From Casuarius casuarius (lineage: Eukaryota; Chordata; Aves; Casuariiformes; Casuariidae), in assembly GCA_003342895.1 (NCBI GenBank), contig PTFA01000020.1:4424515-4488514 (forward strand): DNA of 64,000 bases, given 5' to 3'. The translations under genes and the position numbers were made by a program. The notes beneath the pieces are model-generated. The model was not told the origin of the DNA. It saw nothing but the letters and a program-made list of their open reading frames with translations, and did not search any database. Within the stretch, counting starts at the first letter, position 1; the number at the start of each line of letters is the position of its first letter. Below are positions 49,661 to 62,130 of the stretch, piece after piece.

Positions 49661-51749
49661 TCGTCAGTCTCACCTTCTCTTGACCAGTTTGCACCAGGGC
49701 TTTTCTCGAGGGCAGAGCTCACAGAGGGCGCTGGACCCTCAAGCTGGCGCCTTTTAAAAACTCCAGTGCTAAAGGTTTTAGCTTTAATCAATGTCCCCTT
49801 CGAGCGCGCCCGGGAGCAGAAGGGAGGAAAGCTAATGCAAAGCGTAAGGATAATCACGGTTAGAGAGCCCCTGAGAAGGGGAGAGAAAAATGGAAGATGA
49901 AAGCAGGCAAATGGTTTAAACAAACAGTTGCACAGGGCCAATGAAAAGGGGGAACAGAGGGAAAATGACACAATAAAAATAAATGCTGTAAGAGAAAGAA
50001 AAGCTTCCAGCACATACGGGAAAAATGTGGAGCCTGGAAAAAGCACAGGTACAAGGCAAAGATGCTTTAATGGAGTCCTCTAGCAGCAAACGCTGAACTA
50101 TTACCAGGCAGGCCCATTCCCTCTAATGGCCCGAGCCTGTACCACATTATCACCCTATGCCCCCACGGAGCTGCTGGTTGCGGAGGTATTTCGCAGAGCC
50201 CAGCCCCAGCTCGCGCCTGCGCCAGGCTGCAGCATTTTTTTACTCCAGGTGAAATTTTGTTAAAATTCCCCGCGGTTGTTTTGTTTGAGGGTAAACAAAA
50301 GGTATTTTTCACACTTAAGGCCATTTTTTCAGATCCTTTTCTCTGTGCTGTGATAAATGAAATCCCTTTCATTTTTAGAAATTCAAACTTGGCACTTGCG
50401 CTGATCCTCAGCAAGAAGCATGTAATTTGCCAAGCCTGAAAGGATCCTGGCTGAGAAATAAACACACTGAGCCATATGCTCTCTTTCNCGTATGCAGAAG
50501 GCAACTTACCTCAAAAACTGGTAAGAGGCTGCAATTGCCCCACATTGTTGGTTCTGCCAAGGCAGAAAATCCACACAAAAATTCAGCGCAAAGGTTTGGG
50601 GCTCTCACAAAGTAGCCGTGCCTCCGCCTGCCCTCAGGGTCCTCTCCTGCACCCTCCCTGCACGGCCACTGCCTCTGCCTCTGGCTTCGTCCTGACAGAA
50701 ATGCAGCAAGGGCTCAGGGAGCGCGCCCACCACATCCCTGCGGCTCAGGGTAAAGCTCCAGCATCTTTCCTGGTATCTCCTGGCACAACCTGCTTTGCAA
50801 GCAAGCAGTCCACGTAGCGCAACTGTTCCTTTAGGATGCCTTCCTACCTCGTCCACGCCACGCCACCACGGGAGGAAGAGCACACACCGCACGGACCGGG
50901 ACGAAGGGAGGACCTCCCCTCTCCCTGCTGAACAGCAAAGGCAAGGGCTGTGCCCGTAAGGAACACGGGAGGAGGCTGTGCGACACGCGTGCAGCACCTT
51001 GCTTTTCTGGGGGGCTCAAGCAGATGATAATTGTGACTGACCAGCTATAAAAGCCCCAAAAGCAGATAGAGTGGTGCTTATTACGCATGCCGCCTCTCTG
51101 CAGGTGGTATTTCCACCTAAAATCAAGAGCCAGATGTTTCCAAATGGTGGCTGGCAAGACCGAGGGAAGTGGTCTTCAGCTGCAGCTGCCCAGCAAAGCC
51201 ACGTTAGCTTTGCTGTGGTTTCAAATAGCTGCTGATAAGCAGAGAGGGCTGGGATGGCCAGGCCTGGGATTTCATGAGCTAGTTCTTTCAACATCCTTGA
51301 GTCAAGGCTACCCAGATCACCCAGTTACAGTACTTTAAACTCTTTTGATTTTTCTTCCACGTTGGATGTGGTCTTTGTGTTTCCATTAGCCATCTGGTCT
51401 TTGTTTTGACATTCAGTCTTTTCAGCCGTAATGAAAACTGAGACAAGGAATTCTGATTTGGGCTATGCCTACGTTGTCTTTAATCTTGACATGCTCGTCA
51501 CTGCATGGTTCCTCCTGTCTCTCTTGAGCTCTCTTTTATTTATATGGCTAAGGAAAGCTTCACTATTGTTTTAATTTCCTTTGCAATGCCTAGCTCAGCT
51601 TGGCTTTTGGCAATTCTGACTTTATCCCTGAATGTCTAGGTCTCTAAGGTATAGCTCCCTTTGCTGATCAAGACCTTATTCACTCTTTCTGAGGCTTTCT
51701 GAATATTCTTAATACCCCTTCTGAGACAATTATTTATCAACTAAGCTTT

Positions 51750-53640
51750 AAACTTGTTTTTTTCACTTCTTCCCCACCTCACCTTTCTCTCCCACTCCTA
51801 TTCCGCCATCTTCCTAACACAGTCATCTGCCCCAGCCTACCTAGCCCTCACCGCAGCAGTCCCAGCTGCCTTTTTGTCACCTTTGACTCACTTCTCAAGC
51901 CCTGCCTTCTCCGGCCTCCACAGAAGAGTCAGGTCTTTGCACAGAATCACATTCATTTCTCCCAAGAGAAACTTAACAAAGCCAGACACGATCTCCTTCC
52001 CTCCCTCCCTCCTCTCTGCTTGCTCTCCTTTGCCTCCTCCACGGCTCTCTCCTCCCAGCCGCCGCTGCCGTGGTTGCTCGTCTCCGCTCCCCAGCCCTTC
52101 CACTTGTCCCGGCGACCTTGCAGCATACCATCTCCTCATCTCCCTTGCCCCCATCTGCCTCCTCCTCCTCTGTACCTTGCTCTCCCCTGGCTCCTTCCCC
52201 TCACAGCACAAGCACGCTTTATCTTTGTGCTTTCAAAAGAAATTTTTTTCCAAACAACCCTTCACTCCAAGTGCCTCTCCAGCTCCCACCCTATCTCTCT
52301 TTTCACTGTCACCGCTAAGCTTATCAAATGTGCTGCCTATGATTTATACGATTTAGTCTGAATTTAGTCTCCGTCTCCAACACAGATGCCTTTCCAAACA
52401 GGCTTTCACTTCTTGCCTGTCGCAGAAACCAATCTCACAGTCTCTCTAATATCCTTTGTCTGGCTGAAGCTCTAAACTAATACTGCAGCCGCATTGCCAT
52501 AGCCTGTCAGCTCCTTTTAGTGCCGCTGACCAAACTCTACGTGAGATCGAGCCCTGCTTTCCCTGTGCTCCCACCCGACTCCAACAACTTCAGCCGTTTA
52601 CTCAGCGTTATTCTGACCAGTTGTCTGCTGCTCGCCCTCCCGCCCGCCCTTCGGTGGGTCTCTGTCCTCGCCCCCCTTCTCCTTCCCCTCCTGCCCTCGT
52701 GGCAGAGCGATCTCGCTCACAGTACAAATTCAAGGACCTTCTTTGCACTGACAACTCGTAGATCTCCCTCTCTGTCCCAGGCCAGCTCCCTTCTGCTCCG
52801 ACTAAATTCATGCCCTGCCTCTGCTATCATTTTGTGGATATCTGTCAGCTCAAGCTCAAAGTAGGCTCTAATCCTGCTCCCTAGGTCTCCCCTCCTTCCT
52901 GTTGATTCAGTCCCCGTGGACAACGCCATCGCTTGCTTGTCACTCAGCCCATAACCTGGTTGTCATCTCTGCCTCAAACCTCTCTGCCGAATCCCGCAGT
53001 CAGGCTGTCATCACCTCGCGCCCTGACACGGTTGCAATCTTACCCTGCTCGCAGCCAGCCCGAATGCTGCCGCACAGGTCATTTTTTTTACCTGTCTTGA
53101 CTGTGCCACCTCTCTCTCTGCAGCCCTCTCTTAGCTTCCCTTTCTTTTTGCAGCTCCCTCCCTCCCTTTCCAACCCAGCTGCAGCACATCCCACCTTATG
53201 CATCGCCTCATGTTCATTAGTGAGACTTTAGCCCCCCTTTCCATCAGCCCAGGGTGGCCAGCTCTTTCACACGTTACATTTCCAGTACAAGTGTCTTCAT
53301 GCTTTCCTCCTCCCCGGACTTCATTTCTGGGAGGTGCTCTGCACAATCATACACATCTGATCCTGAATGCTGCCCTCAGTACAGTTACATTTGTAGAATC
53401 TCTAGAAATTCCTGTCTCCATGATGTCCAGCAGTCTCTCTTGTTTCCTTGTACCTCCTGGTGTGTTTGTCTCCCTCTGTTCTCGCTTATCTTACACTTAG
53501 ATTGGAAGTATTTGGGGGAAGGAAATATATTTACTTCCTGCATCTGCAGGGAGCCCAGTACAGTGGGACTGCTAGACCACGACTCAGACTCAGAAGTACC
53601 ACCCAACGAGGCACAACTTCTGCATACAGCTAAATATATC
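51750..53640 (+). mobile_element. Ancient L2 (CR1-group) LINE, decayed ORF2 and 3' tail
   Basis: A pyrimidine-rich block of about 1.9 kb whose translated pieces line up in order with L2 reverse transcriptase. Near 52210 is a KHA...FKK-like segment followed by PISLFTVTAKL (compare RPISLL..TAKLLE). At about 52516 is FSAADQT (compare LSAAFDTV). At about 52652 is a GSVLAPLL-like piece (compare GSVLGPLLF). At about 52741-52760 is a ruined Y-A-D-D region, and at about 52950 NLVVISASNLS (compare RNLGIILDSxLS). The 3' end (about 53490-53590) has CTTAGATTGGAAG...TTTGGGGG and CCCAGTACAGTGGG, the tail pattern of L2-type elements. Many frameshifts show it is inactive. The 5' limit is approximate. Confidence 0.75.
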
Positions 53641-55754
53641 ACTTTATATTCTGTAGATGTGAGAACTCCAAAATTTCAATGTGCTCTTGCTCCTTTTCTT
53701 CTTCTTTCAAAGGATGCAATATTAGGATGAGATGCTGTATGCTGAAAAAGTCAGGAAATGCTAAGTTACAGTTCCCACAGCAATTGTAACTCAGCCTCAT
53801 ATGTTGAGGGCACAAAGGTTATCGCCATATACAATAACAAAGGATACTGAATTCACACAAAGTGACCAAATTACTGCCATGGCAGATACCAGGCCTTTGA
53901 ACTTCTGTACAGGTGGAATCTTAGATATTTACTGGGCTTTTAGCATTTAATTCTAGAAATTTGAAGTCCAACACCCCAGAAATAGAAGTCAAAATTATGT
54001 TGTATAGCAAGTAACCTGTGCTAGCAGTAGCTTGTAGCCCTCTTCATGGAAGCACAGCTAATGGCAACGAGAAATATTTCCTTTACCTTATGAGCTCTGG
54101 TAGCTGTCAACTGAGAGAGGGATCTGCCGATCAGAGAAATCTGGGAAGACATCAGTGTGTCAGAACAAGTGAAAAGACTTGACACAGAGGGCACATTTTT
54201 GTTGAGCAATTTGCATTAGCACTTCTGGACAAATTCTACATTTCACATGCAATTCACAAACCAGCAGCAGCAGTGCTAATTGGTGCAGTTGCCACTCAAC
54301 TGCGGTGCCTTGTTTGAGCTATCACGAACGTGAATGAAGAGTACAGAGTTTTTTGAAAAATGCAGCAATTATTTTGCAGGCTTTGAGTTGGGTTCCCCCT
54401 GCCCCCACTTTCATCCTTATAATTTCATTATCTCAGTACTTTAAAAAGACCTGGAATAGAAAAATGCAAACCTCAGAAAAGTTCAATTGAAGTTATTAAG
54501 AGAAAAACTGTTTGTAGAAAATGACACACACTTCACTAATATAACCATTAGCCCTTCCATGACAGCAATTTTGTCTGTCCTGGAGTACCAATGCAAAGCT
54601 AAACGTTGATCTGAAAAAATAACAGTAAGTGGCAGAGTACTGGTGCCTCTAAAAATCCCAGTCACCAAACTAAGGCTGTGCTCTGCACGTATCTGAAACA
54701 CTGACGGGATGACAGAATCTCTCTGCCTCCTCTTAGGTGGTATTAGAAGTTATTTAACTTAACACAGGGAAGATCTCTCATCCATCATTCTTTATCCTTT
54801 GTGAAATCAAGTCTCCTGAGAAAAGGAAAGAGCTTCCATCCTGCAGCTTTCTATTACCACTGCTCAAAACGCTCAGGCAGCTGCGGCTCGGCAGAAGGAA
54901 GGTTTGGCTGATTCCTTTTCATCAAAGTTGGACCGCTATTTTTAGGCCACNTTTCCTTTAGGCCCCTACAGTGCAGAGTCCAAAGGAGCTAATGGGATTG
55001 GCAGGTGCATAGATTATTGGTGACCTCCTCTAGCCCAGCAGTCACCTTTCTTACTACGTTTCTTCACAGCGTACAGTGAGAAAGGGAACAACCTACAATT
55101 ACAGATCTTCCTTGCCAGCCCTGATACCTTTTATGTTCAAATGCTCAATGAGAGACCAAGGCACAATGACCGGAGGTGGAGCAGAATCAAAAACCTGTCT
55201 GAGTCCAGCTAGATCTACATAAATGTAAATCCGAAAAACTCAGTTTTTAACGGGATATTTTGGTTGCATCTCTGTAACCAGATAGGTATCTATAATGCAC
55301 TTCCACTCTGCCCCTAACACCATCCTCTTCCTCGCTTTTCTTTCGGCCCAGCCCTATTACGGGCCCAGCCTCACTGTTGTGGGCGTCACTAGCAAAAGCC
55401 ACATCTTAACTGCAGCTGCCGGCTAGGCTGTGCTCTGGCAGAGCAAGAGGAGCTGTGGGTAAGCTGGTGTAACCCCCGTCCTCATCAGGAGTGCCTCTGT
55501 CATTTTGTTTGCTGCAGTGAAGCATAAACCAGACTTTTGGGCAAACTCGTGTAATACATCTTTGTCATGCAAATAACTCAGCTTGGGCTTCCTTGTGCCG
55601 CACCCTGGGTTACAGGCAGAGCAGCCCCGTTTCAGCGACTAAATCCTGATTTGCAGGCCCAATTATTTTGGGTGCGACTGCACAGTCTTCTCCTTGTTTG
55701 GGAACTGGTGTCACTTACACCCGCGCCCCTCATGCTGATTCAGTGATATTCAAT

Positions 55755-56000
55755 GAAGCATGGGCTGCCTGGTAGCTCTCAGTACAGCGCTGCGCCCAGC
55801 AAATCCCGGCTGCCAGCCCCAGCTCGCGCTGCCTCTGCAGGCGCCGTTGCAGCAGGGCCCGGCAGCCCCACGGGGCTCCTCTCTCCNGCTCCCCCTTTGA
55901 GTGTCCCCCTGGTATTCGCCTGGCAAGTCAGCGGGCTAAGCTCAGGCTCTGGCCCTGACTCATGCTCCAGGGGAGCCTCTCTCTTTGCCCTAGGGAAAGC
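55755..56000. other. GC-rich patch in MAML3 intron
   Basis: A moderately GC-rich segment with some CpG. It has no recognisable gene and contains one ambiguous base. Confidence 0.4.
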
Positions 56001-56862
56001 CGAGGGAGATCACCTTCTGAGAGCCCTCGTACCGCTTCCCATCTGCCTGCACTTGTGCAATGAGATGATATGCTCTGTAAGGTGGGAAAGGCTTTTTTTT
56101 AGGTCTTTGAACGGCACCTCACACAGCGGAGTCTGGGCTCATCGCTGCAGCTTCTAGGCACCTTGAGAATATAGGTGGAACAAAGAATAAGACACGTGAA
56201 AAATCATGCACGTGCAAAATCTTGAAAACCTCCAAGCCCTTCTCTGTCAGACAATATTCCCCCAGTTTCACAACATGCAGGCTGTTCTAGACGTGAAGCT
56301 GGGTATGAAAATGAGTTTCGGGTCACCATTACCAGGCTCACTGATATGCAGGAGCAAAACAGAGAGTCCCTGAAATCTCCAGGGATATCGGTTGCCTCCT
56401 TCCTCCCAGCTACCTTACTCTCTGCCTGTCTTCAAAAGATTCAGCCCAGAGAACTGATAACTCAAACCCTTCCCGAAGGGTTTGAGCAGTGCGTATGTGA
56501 AACCACAGGCTGCACCTCCTAGCTGTAAAGCAGGCTTGCAGTTTACCTAACGCAGCGCATGGTCGTCAGTTGGGATTCTGCACAAACTGCAGAAGGTATC
56601 TATCTTTGGACCTCCTAGTATCTCATTTCTAGCATATGGAGGGACCGGGGAGTTTGCAGCTTCCCATCTGCTTAAGTATAATTCACTACAAAGCATCAAA
56701 CAGATACATTCAGCCCTTTGTAGACATATCATTACCTCATGTGTTCATGTAATGCACATCTGTAGCACATTGGCAGTACACCTAGTTAATGTGTGGGAGA
56801 CTCCTAGGTTCAAAGTCTCCAATGTTTCTTTTGTTCTCTGACGAACGTGTCTTTTGTTTAGT

Positions 56863-56878
56863 CCCCCCCCCCCCCCCC
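56863..56878 (+). repeat. C16 homopolymer
   Basis: An uninterrupted run of 16 C (G16 on the - strand) in the MAML3 intron. The length is liable to sequencing error. Confidence 0.85.
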
Positions 56879-58439
56879 TTAGGCTGTAGCTGTAACTCTA
56901 TCATTAGCATCTTAAAAATCTTTTCCTCCAAAACTACCTACAGCACTAGAATAAGCTGGGAACATACTGCAAAGCACTTAAATGAATCATGATCCTCACT
57001 TAAGACAAGTTTAACAGGGCTGGGGCATGGTTTTCAGCAGCACTGCTGCTTAGTTGGCAAACTCGGTAATCAAATATTCCCCTAAAAAACAGGTGAGGTG
57101 AGATTCCTATCATATTCCAGATGGTAAGCTAGGTTCATAAAACGCATATGCAAAAGACGCACTCATGACTACTAGGAGTGTCACAATTTCTGTGAATCTC
57201 TGCAGACTCATGTCCAAAAACCAAAGCGTTCAGGCACCTCTATGGCAGCCCACCGAGGATGCCAAGCTGTATCCTTCGAGTGGAAACATTTTGTGGAATT
57301 TTCACTGGAATTTCAACTTTGACCTAATGACTTCAGGCCTGGTTTCCTAGCTATTATGCATGAAAATATGCCTGCAACACTGAGATACCACCTGCAACAT
57401 AGACTGGCAACTTTGGTGCCCACCAGATCAACATTCACCATCCTCCTGCCAGTGCCGACATCTTCTGGGCTTCCCTGAAAGGGACTGACTACCAACAAGT
57501 TTTGGGAAACTAGCAGCAGAGGATGCTGATAAGGAAACGTTATCACGGACAGCTACAAAGACAGAAAGACTCTACCCATGTTCCAACAGCCATTTACCTG
57601 TACGTGAAAGGCAGTGGGTTTTTGCCTTTAGAAAAAATGCAAACCTAATATTCAATGAGTTACAGTGCATTCCAGGTCTTTCAGTTTCCAGAGCTGTCAA
57701 ACTTCTCCTCCGAGACAGTGTAGGGACTGCTAGGGATGGCCAGCAGTCAGGGTGTGATCCGGGGAATTTCCTCTGGGAGAAATCCAGAGCCGAAGCCGGA
57801 AGGCCACACCGCTGGCAGAAGTGTCACGACTCCCNAGCGCTGTTCTTCTTCTGACACGTCACGGACATCGAGGGCAACTTAACCCCAGCGCACACGCTTG
57901 CGTACGCTGTTACCTGAGTAACTGCATACCGTAATAAGACGGAGTTCAGCCCCATAAAGAGGTTTGTGATTCTCAGACAATAGGGAGATATGGGCCTAAC
58001 TGTCAAACAACTTCAAATTATAACAGAATCAGCAGATTTCAGCATTTAGTTTGTCACCGCGAAAAGATCAGCTCCTTAACAAGCACAACACATTAGTATC
58101 TTGTATTGTTGCCTCATACTCATCAATTAGTGTTATTATCTTTATTTAACTGTAAGTGGCATGTTTTCTTCGACTGGCTTCCTTCCAAAATAATCTATTA
58201 CTCTGAGCTGAGGTAGTATGTTTTCTCACCGCTTATGATGAGACACTTGTCTCTTAAAAAGCATAAACACACCACCATCTGAGGAATGATGTAGTGACGA
58301 TGCCCGGGAAAAATATCCAGCCATAAATAAAAGCCATTCTTCCTCTCTGTGATTTTCCAGGGGCAGTTCGGCAGCTCCTTTGACTAGCCACTAACAGCAG
58401 CAAAGGAACAGGCCAAGCCAGAGCCCCAACCTCCAGCAC

Positions 58440-58690
58440 TTCCCTGGCGAGTTTTACGGAGAGCTGCTTTGGCTGACGCTGCCTCCCTGTCGCTCCTTCT
58501 TGCGGGAGAGCGGGGGGACCTCTCTCCGCAGCGACTGCGAGCGCAGCCCCCATCCTTACAGCTCCCCTGGCAGCAGCCAGCCCCCCTTGCTCTGCAACCC
58601 GGCAGCACCAGGCTCCCGCAGCAAAGCGCGGCTGCAGAAGCGGAAGGCCTGCTGCATCCTGAGCAGGTGCCAGGCACGGGCACACTGGCT
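58440..58690. other. GC-rich patch in MAML3 intron
   Basis: About 250 bases of raised GC and CpG with overlapping open frames on both strands. None has a recognisable domain. Confidence 0.35.
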
Positions 58691-61559
58691 TACAGGAGAA
58701 AACGACAGAAGATTTACAAAGGCCAGCACAAGATATACAAGCCGAAAGACTAATTAGTTTTTTCCCTCTCCTCAGAACATTTTCTTATGGCCTAAAAATA
58801 CATCCCATATCTTTTGCAACATGAAGAGGAGCCCACTGACTGTTAATAGCCAAACTGTAATAAAATCACCTCTAAAAATTCAGATACCAAAGATATTCCC
58901 ATTCCCAAGCTTGTACTCGCTGCAGGGAAAGGCTCAGTAAACGCCGCGTGTGTGGCACCTATCTGGAACCGGCACTGGGGGGAGAAACAATCCCGTGTTG
59001 TGTGCTTCATTTATAATGTTTACTGTTATTTTCCCTTGCTAATCTCAGACTGCTTCCAAACGAACTTCTTCTTCTTTCTTAAAGGCTGTGGCCATGCTGA
59101 CTCAAACAAGTGAAAAGCTACTACATTTGTCTGAAGCCAAAGTCACTGCCTTGCTGGATGAAAGCCCTCATCCACAAGTGACTTAGTCAAAGCTAAGTGC
59201 AGAGTACACTGCCTGGGACATAGGTCTTACAGGCTTTTCTAGGGGAATACAAATAATATTAGTGCAAAAAGAGATCCAAAGATTATTTTAACTGCTAAAA
59301 CAAACTTAATTCTCTGATTAATTGAACTAGGCCCCACCTCCTCCAGAATAACTGAACCCGTTCAGCACTGGAAAAAACTCATGTTGATGCTGCCCTTGTT
59401 TATTTGGCTGCGTGTCAGCCCAAGAGGGTATATTTAGCTTGAGTGCGTTTGCAGGATTGCATCTTGCAGCTCAACAGGAAATCTCTGGAGTCAAAGCTAA
59501 AGATATCACTGCACGCTTGCAAATTTACGGCCAGCTGTAAAGTGGAACTGTGGTGGTCAGAGTGCTCAACAGCCTCCTTTTAAATGAGAGAGGAGGCTGA
59601 ATTAAACACTTCACTGTACTGAGTTCATGGCAGGCAGGGTGCACCCAGCAAGCTAAATATAGCAGTCAATAGAGGAGGCTCTTCTCTTGCTAGGATAATG
59701 CTGAATTCATATATCTCATTCCCATTCCCAAGCTCGTACTGGCGAGGAGTGGGTGGGAGGAGAAGAAATCTGAGGAGGGAGACCTGGAAAACTCATCCAT
59801 GTGAAGGGGCGCTGAAGGAGGACAGAGATCTCCTCTAAAGCTTTAAGAAAACTTAACCCTTGTCAGGTCCATTTCAAAAGAGAGAAATCATAAAAGGGAA
59901 TACACCTTCAACACAGGTCGTCTTTTTATTGAAAAATCTACACACAGGCTGTAGCAGCAAATCTAGGGGAAGCGTCTGTCTGTGAACAGCTATACAGAAC
60001 CCTCTTCTTTTCCCTCTTCTTTTGGTCTCGTCCGTTTTCCCCTTTTTAAGTTGCACTTTGCCCGATGCTCTTCTGAGCAGGCCTTTCCAGGCTGGCGAGG
60101 ATGGGGCAGTCTGGCTGCAGGTTAACCTGATGGCTCAGTCTCAGAGAGTTGTGTTACTCAGGGGAAGGATTCACCAAGGTGACTTCTGTGCTAAAGGTTT
60201 AAATGTTTCTTAAAACCCCTGAAAAATTAACCTAAGTATGGAAACTTAAATCTCTAAGATCTCTGACACAAGTCTGTGGCATTATTGTGGTTCATCTAGA
60301 TCAGCGGTGTCTGCAGTGGTGCTAACCCATAGCGTCACCACCCTGGACGAGCACGTAAAGGGGGCTGTAATACCGTGAGATTAATCAGTCATCTAGGCTA
60401 CCAAGTCCTGCCAGCTTGCTTGGTTCAGGCACCCAGGTGGAAAAAAAACCCATCACCACAAAAAGCTCCGCAAAGACAAGGCCTCAGAGCAAACCGATTC
60501 CTGGGGCGTTGTTCTGCATCGTTTCATTTCTATAGCTTAATCATACAAGGTTCCTAATGCTTTTTGTAGAAAAGCTGAACTGTATTAACTCAGCGAAGCT
60601 CTGTGGTACACTGAAGGATCAGGCCTTTGTATCTTTACTGAAGTTAAGGCATAAATATGACCCCGACTACTGTCTACTGAGATAATGAAAAGACAGGATG
60701 TAAAAACAGCCCTTGCTTTCTGTTAATAAGCATTTTCTCTATCTTATCATTTTCTCTCAAGTAAGGGCTAGCTGGCTGTTTGCATTTCATCTCAGCCTTG
60801 GGTATGCTTTCTATGGTCCAAGTAATGCAAGAAACCCAGAGGACACCTCTCCTTGCTCAGTGACAGGATAGCAACGTATGTTTACGAAGCAAAATCAAAA
60901 AGGAGTAAATGTAAATAAGCAGCCCCTCTTTGAAGAGCTTCTCAGGATACAAAGTATTCAGTCAATAGCTGTTTAAGAAAGTGGCATGGCCTTTGAGTTT
61001 GCATGCTGCTGGCACCAGGAAAGCAGCTTTGTTAATCTAAGTAAGGTAAACTTGTTTTCTCACAAGCTAAAAGTGGCTGATGCCACCCGCCTAAAGGAAC
61101 CAGCTGAGTGGTCTCAGGAGAACAGACTAATTTCTTTGCCTCCAGACAGGTCATTAGCCCATGGAGGGGGAGCAGACAGGTGGATTTAGTTGTATGAATT
61201 GTGCAGAATTTGGTTTTATTAACCCTGTACGGGAGTAGGCAAGTCGTAAGGATCGNGTTTAGCAGTCTGCTTCATCCGCACTCCTGGCTGACTCTGGACA
61301 AACCACTTCCCTGCCCCATGCCTCAGCCTTCCCTGCTGCAAGACAGGCACGGTGACAGTTCCTCTTATTTCACCCGACCGCCGTGACACTAGCAAAGCAC
61401 GCGGGGGCTGGTGGGGCACAGTGACGACATGTTCTAATTAGAGTCTCATAGGACAGATTTCCTCAAAAAAAGAAAAAAAATAAAGGAGGCAAGAGGCAGG
61501 AAAAGGCAAGCGGGCCATGCGGCTAGTAAGCAGGGCTTCGCTGCGGCCCAGGCAGTGCC

Positions 61560-62130
61560 AGTTTGCTGAATCCTGCCACGAGGCTTCACCGGTTTCCGGC
61601 GCTCGGCGAGACCGAGCGGCAGAGCCCCGCGGGTCTGTCACGGCTGTCGGGAGCTGACAGCTGGGCGCTCCCCCTCCGGCAATCTGTTTCCTCTTTGTCA
61701 GGTGTAACCTGAGCGCCGCACACCAGCAGGCACGCACCCGGCCCTCGGCGCGGGCGCCTCCGCACCGCCTCGGCAAGGGGCAGCTGCCACCCCGAGATTT
61801 AAGGGACGACGCTGCGACCGGGGCCGAGGCTCGCCGGGGCGGGCTGCCGTCGGCGGCTCGCGCCGCGGGGAGGTGCTGCGCCCCTCGGGCTGCGCCGCCG
61901 TGCCACCCTAGCACCGGCGGTTTACTGCCAAATCCACGAAACAAATCAAAGCAGAGGAGCCCTTGGCAGAGAGAGAAACACTGCTGCTTTCCCGGGGGTG
62001 GCAGCCTGGGGAACGCGCAGCTCCCTCCCGCGTCGGGGCCGGGGCCGGGAGCGGGAGCGAGGGTGAGAGCTGCTCGGTGCCCTCTCTGCTGGGGCAGCTC
62101 CTCAGGACAGGGACAGCCCCACGGAGCAAT
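61560..62130. promoter_or_regulatory. CpG island in MAML3 intron
   Basis: About 570 bases of dense CpG (for example CGGCGCTCGGCGAGACCGAG and CCGTCGGCGGCTCGCGCCGC). It overlaps the longest non-MAML3 open frame (- strand, 62466-61438 from an ATG, 342 codons), which shows no family resemblance. It is a candidate regulatory island or alternative first-exon region. Confidence 0.5.

Noticed and set aside
51754..53730. Series of 100-200 codon Ser/Leu/Pro-rich open frames on the + strand
   Set aside because: They are fragments of a decayed, pyrimidine-rich L2 LINE in shifting frames, not host genes.
60293..60397. Flanking octamers CATCTAGA and CATCTAGG resembling a hAT target duplication around about 90 bases
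   Set aside because: The sequence between them lacks matching inverted ends (no CAG...CTG pair), so the repeat is probably chance.
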